A DNA stretch of 64,000 nt from Staphylococcus sp. KG4-3 (lineage in GTDB: Bacteria > Bacillota > Bacilli > Staphylococcales > Staphylococcaceae), in assembly GCF_033597815.2 (NCBI RefSeq), contig NZ_CP166245.1, positions 2,728,001-2,792,000 of the forward strand, in the 5' to 3' direction. This document shows positions 1 through 8,967 of the stretch, one piece after another. The notes under the pieces were generated by a model. That model ran no database searches, was not told the origin of the DNA, and saw only the letters and a program-made list of their open reading frames with translations. Every line of letters begins with the position of its first letter. The stretch's first letter is position 1. The position numbers and the translations under genes were made by a program.

Positions 1-174
1 TTTTGTTGCCTCAAACCATTCATCTGGTTGTTGTTCATTGTATCCAGATTGAAGTTGTATAATATCAAGGTCTTCGCTAACCTTAGCTAGAACTTCTCCT
101 TCTCTACTCACGGCTATAACTTTAACTGAACTTGTTCCTACATCTATACCTAACACTGCTTCATTCAATATCAT
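1..174 (-). CDS. FGGY-family sugar kinase, N-terminal fragment (cut by window edge)
   Basis: Only the first 58 codons lie in the window. The reading frame opens at an ATG preceded by AAAGGA and carries the phosphate-binding start of FGGY carbohydrate kinases (GIDVGTSSVKVIAV), then SGYNEQQPDEWFEAT, which resembles the xylulokinase/gluconokinase N-terminus. It would phosphorylate a pentose, sugar acid or polyol in the cytoplasm. It is not the xylB of the xylose operon further right, so the genome has a second such kinase. The substrate cannot be told from this fragment. Confidence 0.75.
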   Translation of the reverse strand, partial: MILNEAVLGIDVGTSSVKVIAVSREGEVLAKVSEDLDIIQLQSGYNEQQPDEWFEATK

Positions 175-269
175 CGATTCCTTTTGTTAGATTTTAAATA
201 TTCAACAACTGTATCATATTGAAATAACTTTCAAATTTCCAATAATATGACATTATAATGAAACTGAAG

Positions 270-1193
270 TTAGAATAATATTTTCGACATATAAATGACG
301 ATGACTACGGTTATCGCACTCAGTAATGTTGATAAAAAGACTAATTCGGCCGCAAGTTCTGGATGATTATCATATTCCTGGGCAATAACAGAACTATTAA
401 CGGATGTAGGCATAGCTGAAGTAATAAATAACGCTTGTGCTATGATACCTTCAAGCCCCATCAGTTTGATAATACCAAATGCTATTACCGGGCCGACAAT
501 CAGCCTTACAAATATAAACACATATGAACTTGACCATTTAAAGCTAAATTTAATATTAGCAATTTGGGCACCTAATAATAATAAGGCAATTGCTATCATT
601 GCATCTGCAATATAGTTTGCCGGTGTCCATATAAACTTAGGTATAGCGACATTACCATAATTCAAAACAATCGCGAATATTAAAGCGTATAAAACAGGCA
701 TCTTAAAGTAACCTAATATCGCTTTAAGTTTCCCAATATGCACAGCTTGTATTGAAAATATACCATATGAAAAAGTGAAAATATTTTGTAAGGAAAGCAC
801 AATGACTTGAACAGACATCGCCAAAGGATCTCCTTTAAATACTAAATCATTTACCGGGACGCCGTAATTACCAGAATTAAAAAATAATACGCTATTCGTT
901 AATGTTGTTGCTTCCCCTTTATCCTTTGTACCAAAATATGCCAATAACTTACCAATACCATAAAGGATAATTATGTATATGATAAAGAATAATACGATAT
1001 ACAATAATAGCTTGATTTCAAAATTCGTCTTATAAAATTTTACAAATATGAATCCAGGTACAAATATGTATATGTTTAACTTTGCCAATGTTTTTAAATC
1101 TAATGTAAATTTTTTCTGCAGTACATATCCTATTACAATCATAATAAAAATAGGCAACAATACAGTCTCTAAAATAACTAACATTTCGTGCAT
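270..1193 (-). CDS. AEC (auxin efflux carrier) family transporter
   Basis: A 307-residue, very hydrophobic protein with about ten predicted membrane segments, arranged as two halves around a hydrophilic middle, as in the AEC family (malate/malonate-permease-like carriers). The C-terminal segment has the family-typical TSAMPTSVNS stretch. The start chosen is the ATG at 1193, eight bases after AAAGGGGG; an upstream in-frame ATG at 1223 has no ribosome binding site. It probably moves a small organic anion across the membrane. It lies on the same strand as the truncated sugar kinase with about 95 bases between them. The substrate is unknown. Confidence 0.8.
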   Translation of the reverse strand: MHEMLVILETVLLPIFIMIVIGYVLQKKFTLDLKTLAKLNIYIFVPGFIFVKFYKTNFEIKLLLYIVLFFIIYIIILYGIGKLLAYFGTKDKGEATTLTNSVLFFNSGNYGVPVNDLVFKGDPLAMSVQVIVLSLQNIFTFSYGIFSIQAVHIGKLKAILGYFKMPVLYALIFAIVLNYGNVAIPKFIWTPANYIADAMIAIALLLLGAQIANIKFSFKWSSSYVFIFVRLIVGPVIAFGIIKLMGLEGIIAQALFITSAMPTSVNSSVIAQEYDNHPELAAELVFLSTLLSAITVVIVIYMSKILF

Positions 1194-1456
1194 TTTAATT
1201 TTGCCCCCTTTGCCTAATTCCACTTACTTTTTGTACTTATGAAATAATGAGAAATTTACATAAGTATCCCCCTTGAAAATAAATCACACATTGTTCCCGT
1301 TAAAACTAACTGCGTATAAAACTATTCATTGCAAATTCTTTTATGAAATGCAAAAACTGGAGCATACCCACAAGACTGTTAAGTTATGTTTCACGTTAAA
1401 CAACTTGTCTCGATACTAGGAAATCAAATTTTGATTATTAATTTATAGTCATAAAC

Positions 1457-1564
1457 TTACTTTTTCTTTCCCTTTTTCTTATTGTTTTTCTTTTCTTCTA
1501 AAATCGACATCACGATAAAGCCGACAAGTAATATCGGTGTAAGAACTGCAACCATTATTAACAT
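1457..1564 (-). CDS. 35-residue membrane microprotein with lysine-rich tail
   Basis: Short gene starting MLIMVAVLTPILL with a good ribosome binding site (AGGTGA, five bases before ATG). Residues 2-20 form one hydrophobic helix; the last 13 residues are almost all Lys/Asn/Gly, giving a strongly basic cytoplasmic tail. It stands alone in an otherwise gene-free stretch. Single-helix basic-tail peptides of this sort can be toxins, transporter subunits or regulators; nothing here decides which. Evidence for translation is the ribosome site and the sharp hydrophobic/basic division. Confidence 0.5.
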   Translation of the reverse strand: MLIMVAVLTPILLVGFIVMSILEEKKNNKKKGKKK

Positions 1565-2082
1565 TTACTTCACCTCATTATTTGATATTTTGAAAAATAA
1601 ATTTTAAGTATAGATAATAAATCAAATAGTATCCTTATAATATTAATTTACACCTTTTATACATCTTCCTCAATAAAACAATTTAGTTTATTCAATACTT
1701 TATATTTAAGAAATCAAAAACAACACAAGCGTATGACTATATAGAAATATTTTTTAATAAGCAATGTACATCTTGATAATCTAAAGGTTATTTATATTAC
1801 TCCCTCAATTAATTGAGCATGAATACCCAAAACTTCTATGGTGAATTCAAATCTAAAAACTATAGTAAAATAATAGTATTTCTAAACGAAAATATTTTAA
1901 GGGTTATGTTTAATACCCGCCTAAAATAAACATTTTATATTATCAAGTAATTTTTATTTATCTATATTTTAATAATTGACCATAATATAAATTACCTGTA
2001 ATATTTTCAATATAATATATGCTTTCGCAGCTGAATTTAATTCGAGATTTACATTCCAATATAAAAAGACGGAGGTAATATA
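1565..2082. other. AT-rich intergenic stretch
   Basis: About 520 bases between the microprotein and the AraC gene. Very AT-rich with no convincing open frame or strong hairpin. It should contain the araC-type gene promoter on its right side, but no clean -35/-10 pair was assigned. Confidence 0.4.
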
Positions 2083-2904
2083 GTGAATTACAACCTAGTT
2101 ATTTATAAACAACATGACAAACTCGACTATCTAAATACACCTAACTTTGCGAATATATATTTAGTAATAGAAGGTGAAATTTCCTTTCAAAAATTCACCT
2201 CTACATATACTTTCCAACAAGGTGAAATTTTTATAGTTTATGACTTCGAAGAAAATTTAATAATTAGTAGACAAGCTATAATTTCTTGTATTTCTGTAAA
2301 TAACATAACCTATCACCGTTTTTCATTAGCATATCGAGAAGGCGATTCAGACAATTATCCGCCACCCAAAGTTATAACTGAAACTTATATTGAGATTTTA
2401 AAAGTAATTCTAGAGGAAGATTTTTTCAATGCAGATATTGGAGTGATAAAACTTATAAATTATCTTAATCATTCAAAAGATAATTTATATGTGAATATGT
2501 CATATTCAAGTAAACTGATTAAAAATGTAGTTGAGTATATTAATACAAATTATAAAGAGCCTTTAACTTTATCTTATATTTCAAAGAAATTTTATGTAAA
2601 CAGTAGTTACCTATCACGTGAATTTTCAAAGAAAATGAATATATCTTTATTAAAGTATATTAAAAAAGTAAAGATTTATAATTTGTCGAGGGAACTTTTA
2701 TTACATGGTAATTTGGAATCTATCTGGAGACAATACGGATTTCGTTCTTACAATACTTATTTGCGTGATTTTAAAAATATAATGCACATGTCGCCCAAAA
2801 ATTTTATCAATCAAAATCCTATTAATCAAGTAAATAAAAAAATTGGGCAGCATGAGTTATACAAATGTTTACAACAAATATTACATTTAATAAAATCTGA
2901 ATAA
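2083..2904 (+). CDS. AraC/XylS-family transcriptional regulator
   Basis: 273 residues. Residues 1-110 look like a small cupin-type ligand domain; the C-terminal ~100 residues carry two helix-turn-helix motifs of the AraC family (LTLSYISKKFYVNSSYLSREF, then YGFRSYNTYLRDFKNIMHMSPKNF, the typical end of the domain). Starts at GTG three bases after GGAGGTAA-TA. It stands alone and is followed by a terminator, so its target is not evident from context; the divergent microprotein/AEC genes or a distant locus are both possible. The first helix-turn-helix keeps the usual spacing. Confidence 0.85.
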   Translation: MNYNLVIYKQHDKLDYLNTPNFANIYLVIEGEISFQKFTSTYTFQQGEIFIVYDFEENLIISRQAIISCISVNNITYHRFSLAYREGDSDNYPPPKVITETYIEILKVILEEDFFNADIGVIKLINYLNHSKDNLYVNMSYSSKLIKNVVEYINTNYKEPLTLSYISKKFYVNSSYLSREFSKKMNISLLKYIKKVKIYNLSRELLLHGNLESIWRQYGFRSYNTYLRDFKNIMHMSPKNFINQNPINQVNKKIGQHELYKCLQQILHLIKSE

Positions 2905-2932
2905 CTTCACATCATTTTTGTATATGAAAAAA

Positions 2933-2967
2933 CACCAAGTCCCTCATACATTAAGGTCGACTTGGTG
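2933..2967. terminator. Bidirectional terminator after AraC gene
   Basis: Perfect 9-bp inverted repeat CACCAAGTC / GACTTGGTG with a 17-base loop, with A-tract on the left and weak T-tract on the right. It sits between the convergent AraC and DUF4064 genes and can serve both. Confidence 0.75.
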
Positions 2968-2995
2968 CTTAAAATTATGTTATTACACTTGCTAT

Positions 2996-3562
2996 TTAAT
3001 ACTTATATTTGTTCTCTTCATCTGATTTTGTATATTCATCTTTTATAGCTTCTTTTTCATTTTCTTTTTGTTCTTCTGATAAAACAAACGAATTATTGTG
3101 TTCGTTGACTTGCGAACCATCTTTAATATATGGATTTACGTCCTCATCATTGTCTTTACTATAAACAGGCGTTTTTGGCTTTCTCACTAATAACATGATA
3201 CCAGCAACAATCCACAATATGGCATTAATCCAATTACCTAATAAAGAAATTACGCCTGCAATAATTAATAAAACGCCTGCTATTTTAGCTTTTTTACCAA
3301 TTAAGAATGCTGCTATCAATGCAATAATTAAAATTACAATACCTATTACTAAACCTGCAGTTACAAGTCCGCTTAATGTACTAAAGAATGCATTAGCATC
3401 TTCATATGTAACGCTAGCCTCTTCTTGCATCATTTGATTAATAAAAGTATCTTTGAGCTCACTATTTCCAAACATCGGAATTAAAATAGCTAATAGTATT
3501 ACAGCAATTAATTGTAGCGCAATACCGATCCATGTTAGTACGCGTTCTATTGTTCTTTTCAT
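2996..3562 (-). CDS. DUF4064 domain-containing membrane protein
   Basis: 188 residues with four predicted membrane helices: one at residues 10-30, two in the middle flanking the GKKAKIAG turn, and one before a charged, acidic C-terminal tail (residues ~130-188) rich in Asp/Glu/Lys/Asn. This layout matches the staphylococcal DUF4064 proteins, whose function is unknown. ATG follows AGGAGGAACATTGTT. Single gene, not in an operon. Confidence 0.75.
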   Translation of the reverse strand: MKRTIERVLTWIGIALQLIAVILLAILIPMFGNSELKDTFINQMMQEEASVTYEDANAFFSTLSGLVTAGLVIGIVILIIALIAAFLIGKKAKIAGVLLIIAGVISLLGNWINAILWIVAGIMLLVRKPKTPVYSKDNDEDVNPYIKDGSQVNEHNNSFVLSEEQKENEKEAIKDEYTKSDEENKYKY

Positions 3563-3821
3563 AACAATGTTCCTCCTGTTTATAAAATTAAATTTATTAA
3601 GACAATAATCTTTACCAACATAATATAAAAAATACTTAATTGCAATGTTAATTATACTAATTGCAAATATTTAAGTCCATATTTTATAGATATTAACATT
3701 TTTTAATTATAGTTACTCATTATTTATTATTGCTAATATTGAATCAGACAGAAAATCTACTTACCTAAAATGATTTCATTGTATTAATTTATCTTCAACT
3801 AGAATGTCTACATAAAAAACG

Positions 3822-3849
3822 ACCCGAAACATCACTGTATGTCTCGGGC
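3822..3849 (-). terminator. Terminator of the YhgE-MarR operon
   Basis: Hairpin ACCCGAAACAT / ATGTCTCGGGC followed on the minus strand by a T6 tract, just after the MarR stop codon. One of several hairpins in this window built on the same GAGACAT/ATGTCTC core. Confidence 0.75.
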
Positions 3850-3862
3850 CATTTTTTGTAAT

Positions 3863-4315
3863 TTATTTGTGTTCTCTAAAAGCATTATCAATATGTGTAA
3901 GTTGATCTACGAAATGATGAACTTCTTCGGCTGTAAATTTATTTCCAAGGCGATCTTTCACTGCTTCTGTCATAACAGCTGTTGCTTTCTTCAAAAATGC
4001 TTCACCTTCATCACTCAATTTAATGAGTTTGATACGTTTATTATCTGAGTGTGCACGTTGCACATAGCCCATATCTTCTAATTTTGCTATACGCTTTGAT
4101 GCAGCCGTTTTAAAAATATTTTGTAAACCAGCTAATTCATTAATCGTTACTTTACCTTCAGTTTTTATAATTCTCATTGCCTCAATTTGTTCTCTTGAAA
4201 GCAAATTACTTAGCCCGGTCTCTTTAACGATATCTACAATTTCTTTATTTAAATGCAACATTACTATTTGAAATTTAATAATCGCTTCTTCAATTGTCTT
4301 ATCTACATTTTCCAA
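3863..4315 (-). CDS. MarR-family transcriptional regulator
   Basis: About 150 residues with the MarR winged helix-turn-helix: LSREQIEAMRII, then GKVTINELAGLQ, the recognition helix KTAASKRIAKLEDMGYV, and the wing RAHSDNKRIKLIKLSDEG. The start is probably TTG at 4315, eight bases after GGAGG; the in-frame GTG at 4324 abuts the ribosome site and is too close. It lies 22 bases downstream of the YhgE/Pip gene on the same strand, so it is the second gene of an operon and probably represses it through the palindrome upstream of that gene. Confidence 0.85.
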   Translation of the reverse strand: MENVDKTIEEAIIKFQIVMLHLNKEIVDIVKETGLSNLLSREQIEAMRIIKTEGKVTINELAGLQNIFKTAASKRIAKLEDMGYVQRAHSDNKRIKLIKLSDEGEAFLKKATAVMTEAVKDRLGNKFTAEEVHHFVDQLTHIDNAFREHK

Positions 4316-4337
4316 AAAAGCCACCTCCGAATAACAC

Positions 4338-5771
4338 TTATTTAAACTCTATTGAGAATGGTACTCTTTGTCTTTTGTTAAACCATAATATTACTATATA
4401 TTGTAAAATCATCATTACTACTATAATACCAATGAGTAAGGCTACAACAAAACCAAAGTTAAAATGTCCTGCATGAGTAAAGATTGCTTCTCTATAACCT
4501 TGTATTGCGTATGACATTGGTGAGAATGGGTGAATCCATCTGAAGAATTGTGCTGATAATTCTATTGGGAACATCCCTTCACTGGAACTTAACTGTAGTA
4601 TCAATAAGACCATTGATATAAAGAGTCCGATTCTATCTAGCAACAGACTTAAGAATGTTGTAATGGTAATTGCTGCAATAGCCCACAATAATCCTACTAA
4701 GATAAATTTACCGATATTATCGATAGACATATTCAGTGCAAATATCGCCCAACTACTCATTAAAAGTGCTGATATTGTACCTTGTGCAAGATATAATAAT
4801 AGTTTGCCAAATGCTTGTTTAATCGATTTGACCTCTTTACTTAATACTTTTCTTAAAGGATAAATTGCACTAAATGAAACTGCACCTACAAATAAACTAA
4901 CACTTGCCATATATGGAACAATTGTCTCACCATATTTATCAGCTTCTGTAGCGTTATTTTCGTTCACTTTCGTCACGTTATTTAGAGCTTTTTCGTTATC
5001 TCCTTCAAAAGCGACACCCTCTTGTTGAGAAACTGATTGGTCAATTTTTTCTTTTAATTGATTATTATTTTGTTGTAATTGAGTTAAACCATCTGTAACT
5101 TGTTGATTTCCTGAAATCAATTGTTGTGCAGGCTGTCCTACTGCAGGTTCTAACTGTTTCAAACCATCTGTAACTTGTTGATTTCCATCAATAAGTTGAG
5201 ATTCAGCGTCTGACATTTCGCCTAAAGCTTCAGAAGTATCTTGGAAACCAGATTTTGATTTTTTAGCACTATCAAATAATTGGTCTAAATAATTAGAACG
5301 AATATTGTCTTTGATTGAGTCTGTCACTGTATTAATGGCTTTTTGAGCTGATTGACTACCAGTGTAACTTGATCCTGGATTTACTTGTGTTTCTAAATTT
5401 ATTTTCTTAGGATTTTTATCTAATAATGTTGTTGCATTACTTGATGCATCTTTAGGAATAATAATTGTACCAACACTTTTCCCTTTTTCAAGTTGGTCAT
5501 ATGCTTCTTTTTTAGAAACTTCTTGGAAGTCAAATTTATCATTATCTTTTAATTTATCGACTACATCATCACCGATTGTAACTTTTTCATCATTCAATTT
5601 TGCAGTCTTGTCTTGGTTAACAATGGAAATCTTTAATTGGTCTGTCTTATCATATGGGCTCCACATAGAACCTACAAATAATGCTACATATAGCAATGGG
5701 ATAGCTGCTATCGCTATAAGTGCTATTATTAACATTTTGTTTCTAAAAATAAATTTAAATTCATTAAACAT
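4338..5771 (-). CDS. YhgE/Pip-family membrane protein (ABC-2-like)
   Basis: 477 residues: one N-terminal membrane helix (15-35), a large extracytoplasmic coiled region (about 40-280), then five to six membrane helices of the ABC-2/Pip type, ending with the motif HPFSPMSYAIQGYREAIF. The external part has two tandem copies of a GNQQVTDGL unit (near residues 198 and 220). Family members are phage-receptor or export-related (YhgE, type VII-linked EsaA is a relative); this one is short for the family. Paired with a MarR repressor, it is likely induced by a toxic small molecule and helps export it. That role is inference. Confidence 0.75.
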   Translation of the reverse strand: MFNEFKFIFRNKMLIIALIAIAAIPLLYVALFVGSMWSPYDKTDQLKISIVNQDKTAKLNDEKVTIGDDVVDKLKDNDKFDFQEVSKKEAYDQLEKGKSVGTIIIPKDASSNATTLLDKNPKKINLETQVNPGSSYTGSQSAQKAINTVTDSIKDNIRSNYLDQLFDSAKKSKSGFQDTSEALGEMSDAESQLIDGNQQVTDGLKQLEPAVGQPAQQLISGNQQVTDGLTQLQQNNNQLKEKIDQSVSQQEGVAFEGDNEKALNNVTKVNENNATEADKYGETIVPYMASVSLFVGAVSFSAIYPLRKVLSKEVKSIKQAFGKLLLYLAQGTISALLMSSWAIFALNMSIDNIGKFILVGLLWAIAAITITTFLSLLLDRIGLFISMVLLILQLSSSEGMFPIELSAQFFRWIHPFSPMSYAIQGYREAIFTHAGHFNFGFVVALLIGIIVVMMILQYIVILWFNKRQRVPFSIEFK

Positions 5772-5791
5772 CTTTTTTACCTTCCTTTTTA

Positions 5792-5816
5792 TAATTGTAC
5801 ACCATGTGTACTATTA
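5792..5816 (-). promoter_or_regulatory. Probable MarR operator upstream of YhgE/Pip gene
   Basis: Inverted repeat GTACAC-CAT-GTGTAC extended outward by TAAT/ATTA. On the minus strand the left arm merges into TACAAT, a plausible -10 box about 25 bases before the gene start, so binding would block transcription. Confidence 0.6.
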
Positions 5817-6277
5817 AAATTTTAAAAACCGAAACATGCTAAAATGCTTATTCCGGGGCGTTTATAGCTATTCAAATTTATGGGGATATATAAACCTTCA
5901 AAACAGTACACCCCTTATACATTTTTATATAATACTCGCTTCAAAAACAGTTGTCAATCGAAGTTATTATAATTATATAAATTCTATTATTGCAAAACCA
6001 ATAAACGAAATATACGAAATTAATTTTTATTATATAACGATCAATTCGTAAATTAATTTCATTATCAAAGTGTAACGTATATTAATCAATCTATTCTCAC
6101 TCAATATTCTACGTCTATAACTTAAATTTATATTTTCCACTTTATAATATATAATTGGTTATAGAACAATGTTGTTTATATCGTTTGCCAACACCTAGTA
6201 CTCACATTACACTATGTTACACTTGGTAATATTAACCGAACTTCCCCCTGTCCAAATTAGATAAGAGGTAATAATAA
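5817..6277. other. Intergenic region between YhgE/Pip gene and xylR
   Basis: About 460 bases separating divergent genes. Very AT-rich; it must hold the xylR promoter. A 71-codon frame inside has no ribosome site and looks like chance. No other structure was found. Confidence 0.4.
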
Positions 6278-7429
6278 ATGGAAAATAATTTAATAGTAAA
6301 TGAAAATGAGAAACGTGTATTAAAACAAATATTCAATAACAGTAATATTTCACGAACACAAATATCGAAGAATTTAGAACTTAATAAAGCTACTATTTCT
6401 AACATCCTGAATAACTTAAAACACAAGAGTTTAGTTAATGAAGTAGGAGAAGGCAATAGTACTAAAAGTGGTGGCCGTAAGCCTATTTTACTCGAAATCA
6501 ACCAAAAATATGGCTACTATATTTCCATGGATTTAACATATGATTCTGTTGAGTTAATGTACAACTACTTTGATGCTACTATATTAAAGCAAGATTCCTA
6601 CGAATTAAAAGATAAAAATGTCAGCAGTATATTACAAATTTTAAAATCTAATATAAATGTCTCAGAAAAACATGATACGTTACATGGGTTACTTGGCATT
6701 TCTATATCCATACATGGTATCGTCGACGATGAGCAAAACATTATCAACCTTCCTTTTCATAAAAATGAACGCAGTACATTTACTGATGAATTAAAGTCAT
6801 TCACAAATGTTCCTGTAGTTATAGAAAATGAAGCAAATTTATCAGCCCTATATGAAAAAAGTCTATATATAAATTCAAACATAGATAATTTGATTACTTT
6901 AAGTATTCACAAAGGTATAGGTGCCGGTATCGTAATAAATAAAAAACTTTATCGTGGCTCAAATGGAGAGGCTGGAGAGATAGGTAAAACATTGGTTTTA
7001 GGATCTATAAATGATAATGGCAACAAATATTATAAAATCGAAGATATATGCTCTCAAGATGCTTTAATACAGAAAATAAATAATAGATTGGGAGCCGCAC
7101 TTACGTTTACAGAACTAATCCAATATTATAATGCGGGAAATTCAATTGTTGCTCAGGAAATTGAACAATTTATAAACAGAATGGCAGTTCTGATTCATAA
7201 TTTGAATACACTATTTAATCCAGACGCTATTTACATTAACTGTCCTTTAATTAATGAATTACCTAATATTTTAAATGAAATTAAAAAACAATTCTCGTAT
7301 TTTTCTCAAGCTAGTCCAATTCAAATACATCTGACCACTAATGTAAAACAAGCTACTTTGTTGGGTGGCACCTTAGCAATAATGCAAAAGACTTTAAATA
7401 TAAATAACATTCAAATGAATATCAAATAA
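6278..7429 (+). CDS. xylR: Xylose operon repressor XylR (ROK family)
   Basis: 383 residues. N-terminal helix-turn-helix (residues ~15-60: ISRTQISKNLELNKATISNIL) followed by a ROK sugar-kinase-like domain with GISIHGIVDDE, ENEANLSALYE and GAGIVINKKLYRGSNGEAGEIG. The cysteine zinc motif of ROK kinases is not intact, as usual for XylR. It lies directly upstream of xylA in the same direction but is separated by a terminator and an own xylA promoter, the arrangement known from S. xylosus. It should bind the palindrome upstream of xylA and release it with xylose. ATG follows AGAGG by nine bases. Confidence 0.95.
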   Translation: MENNLIVNENEKRVLKQIFNNSNISRTQISKNLELNKATISNILNNLKHKSLVNEVGEGNSTKSGGRKPILLEINQKYGYYISMDLTYDSVELMYNYFDATILKQDSYELKDKNVSSILQILKSNINVSEKHDTLHGLLGISISIHGIVDDEQNIINLPFHKNERSTFTDELKSFTNVPVVIENEANLSALYEKSLYINSNIDNLITLSIHKGIGAGIVINKKLYRGSNGEAGEIGKTLVLGSINDNGNKYYKIEDICSQDALIQKINNRLGAALTFTELIQYYNAGNSIVAQEIEQFINRMAVLIHNLNTLFNPDAIYINCPLINELPNILNEIKKQFSYFSQASPIQIHLTTNVKQATLLGGTLAIMQKTLNINNIQMNIK

Positions 7430-7435
7430 TCATAG

Positions 7436-7468
7436 CAGTCCGAGGCATACAGTAGATGTCTCGGACTG
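7436..7468 (+). terminator. xylR terminator
   Basis: Hairpin CAGTCCGAGGCAT / ATGTCTCGGACTG followed by TTTATT, seven bases after the xylR stop. It insulates xylR from the xylA promoter. Confidence 0.85.
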
Positions 7469-7546
7469 TTTATTCCTCTTACTTGAGTGGGTCAACAAAA
7501 TCTTTCAAACTAAATTGGCTTTTGTCCTACTCTTTTTTTATTTTTT

Positions 7547-7560
7547 CGTAAGCGTTTACA
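7547..7560 (-). promoter_or_regulatory. cre (CcpA) site overlapping the xylA -35 box
   Basis: On the minus strand TGTAAACGCTTACG matches the CcpA consensus TGWAANCGNTNWCA at 13 of 14 positions. It covers the TTTACA -35 hexamer, so CcpA binding would directly block RNA polymerase when glucose is present. Confidence 0.85.
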
Positions 7561-7583
7561 AAAAATAAACGATGTGCTATATT
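7555..7583 (+). promoter_or_regulatory. xylA promoter
   Basis: -35 TTTACA (7555-7560) and -10 TATATT (7578-7583) with a 17-base spacer. Start of transcription expected near 7590, just before the XylR operator. Confidence 0.8.
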
Positions 7584-7593
7584 ACCTCTAAAG

Positions 7594-7622
7594 TTAGTTT
7601 GTTTATTAAATTAACCAACTAA
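7594..7622 (+). promoter_or_regulatory. XylR operator
   Basis: Imperfect inverted repeat TTAGTTTGTTTA / TTAACCAACTAA around a 5-base centre, located right after the predicted start site. It resembles the xyl operators of Bacillus and S. xylosus (TTAGTTTGTTT half sites). Confidence 0.8.
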
Positions 7623-7639
7623 AATGTAGGAGGAATATT

Positions 7640-8962
7640 ATGTCTTATTTTGATATCAATAAAGTTAATTACGAAGGCCCTAAGTCAAATAACGCTTTTA
7701 GTTTTAAGTATTACAATCCCGAAGAAAAACTTGGTAATCACTCCATGTCAGAACTTTTAAGGTTTAGTGTCGCTTATTGGCACACTTTTACTGCTGACCT
7801 TTCCGATCCATTCGGTGTAGGTGCAGCGGAACGTGATTGGGATTCATTAGATGAGATGGAAAAAGCCAAAGCAAGAGTAGAAGCAATTTTTGAATTTATG
7901 GAAAAAACACGTATTGATTACTTTTGTTTTCACGATGTAGACATTGCTCCAGAAGGTGCATCTTTAAAAGAATCTAATGAGAATTTAGATATCATCGTAG
8001 AACTTATTAAAGAAAAAATGGATCAAACCGGTAAGAAATTACTTTGGAATACAACCAACAACTTTACTCACGAGCGTTTTGTTCATGGTGCGGCCACGTC
8101 TTCAAATGCCGAAGTATTTGCATATGCAGCTGCAAAAGTTAAAAAATCATTAGAAATTGCTAAAAAGCTTGGTTCTGAAAACTTTGTTTTTTGGGGCGGT
8201 CGTGAAGGATATGAAAGTTTACTAAATACTAATATGAAATTAGAGTTAGATAACTTAGCTACTTTCTTTAAAATGGCAAAAAGTTACGCAGACGAAATCG
8301 GCTATACAGGACAATTTTTAATAGAACCAAAACCTAAAGAACCTACTACCCATCAATATGATACTGATGTTGCAACAGCACACGCTTTCTTACAAAAATA
8401 TGATTTAGATAAAGACTTTAAATTTAATATTGAAGCTAACCACGCGACACTTGCTGGCCATACATTCCAACACGAATTAAGATATGCACGTGATAATAAT
8501 ATGTTGGGTTCAGTCGATGCTAACCAAGGACATCCTCTTTTAGGATGGGATACAGATGAATTTCCAACTGATGTATATGATACTACGTTAGCAATGTACG
8601 AAATACTTAAAAATGGTGGGTTGGCTCCAGGCGGATTAAACTTTGATGCTAAACCTAGAAGAACATCATTTAAACAAGAAGACTTAATTTTAACTCACAT
8701 TGCAGGTATGGATACTTTCGCATTAGGCCTACGTGTTGCTTATAAGATGATTGAAGATAATTTCTTTGAAAACATTATGGATGAAAAATATAAATCATTT
8801 AATGAAGGCATTGGTAAAAAAATAGTTGAAGGAAAGACTTCATTTAATGAGTTAGAAGATTATGCTTTCAATATTAATACGATTAATAACGCTTCTGATC
8901 ATTTAGAAGTCATTAAATCACAAATTAACCAATATATCTTAAATATTAATAATAAGGATTGA
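7640..8962 (+). CDS. xylA: Xylose isomerase
   Basis: 440 residues, full length for the class II enzymes. It converts D-xylose to D-xylulose in the cytoplasm. Visible are [12 protein letters not shown] (catalytic His/Asp pair), the metal-binding [32 protein letters not shown] and [23 protein letters not shown] follows AGGAGG by six bases. First gene of the xylA-xylB-transporter operon; the next start overlaps its stop region, indicating translational coupling. Confidence 0.97.
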   Translation: MSYFDINKVNYEGPKSNNAFSFKYYNPEEKLGNHSMSELLRFSVAYWHTFTADLSDPFGVGAAERDWDSLDEMEKAKARVEAIFEFMEKTRIDYFCFHDVDIAPEGASLKESNENLDIIVELIKEKMDQTGKKLLWNTTNNFTHERFVHGAATSSNAEVFAYAAAKVKKSLEIAKKLGSENFVFWGGREGYESLLNTNMKLELDNLATFFKMAKSYADEIGYTGQFLIEPKPKEPTTHQYDTDVATAHAFLQKYDLDKDFKFNIEANHATLAGHTFQHELRYARDNNMLGSVDANQGHPLLGWDTDEFPTDVYDTTLAMYEILKNGGLAPGGLNFDAKPRRTSFKQEDLILTHIAGMDTFALGLRVAYKMIEDNFFENIMDEKYKSFNEGIGKKIVEGKTSFNELEDYAFNINTINNASDHLEVIKSQINQYILNINNKD

Positions 8963-8967
8963 TAAAA

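Noticed and set aside
5836..6051. 71-codon plus-strand frame in the gap before xylR
   Set aside because: No ribosome binding site, AT-driven composition, and it begins near the MarR operator region; looks like chance.
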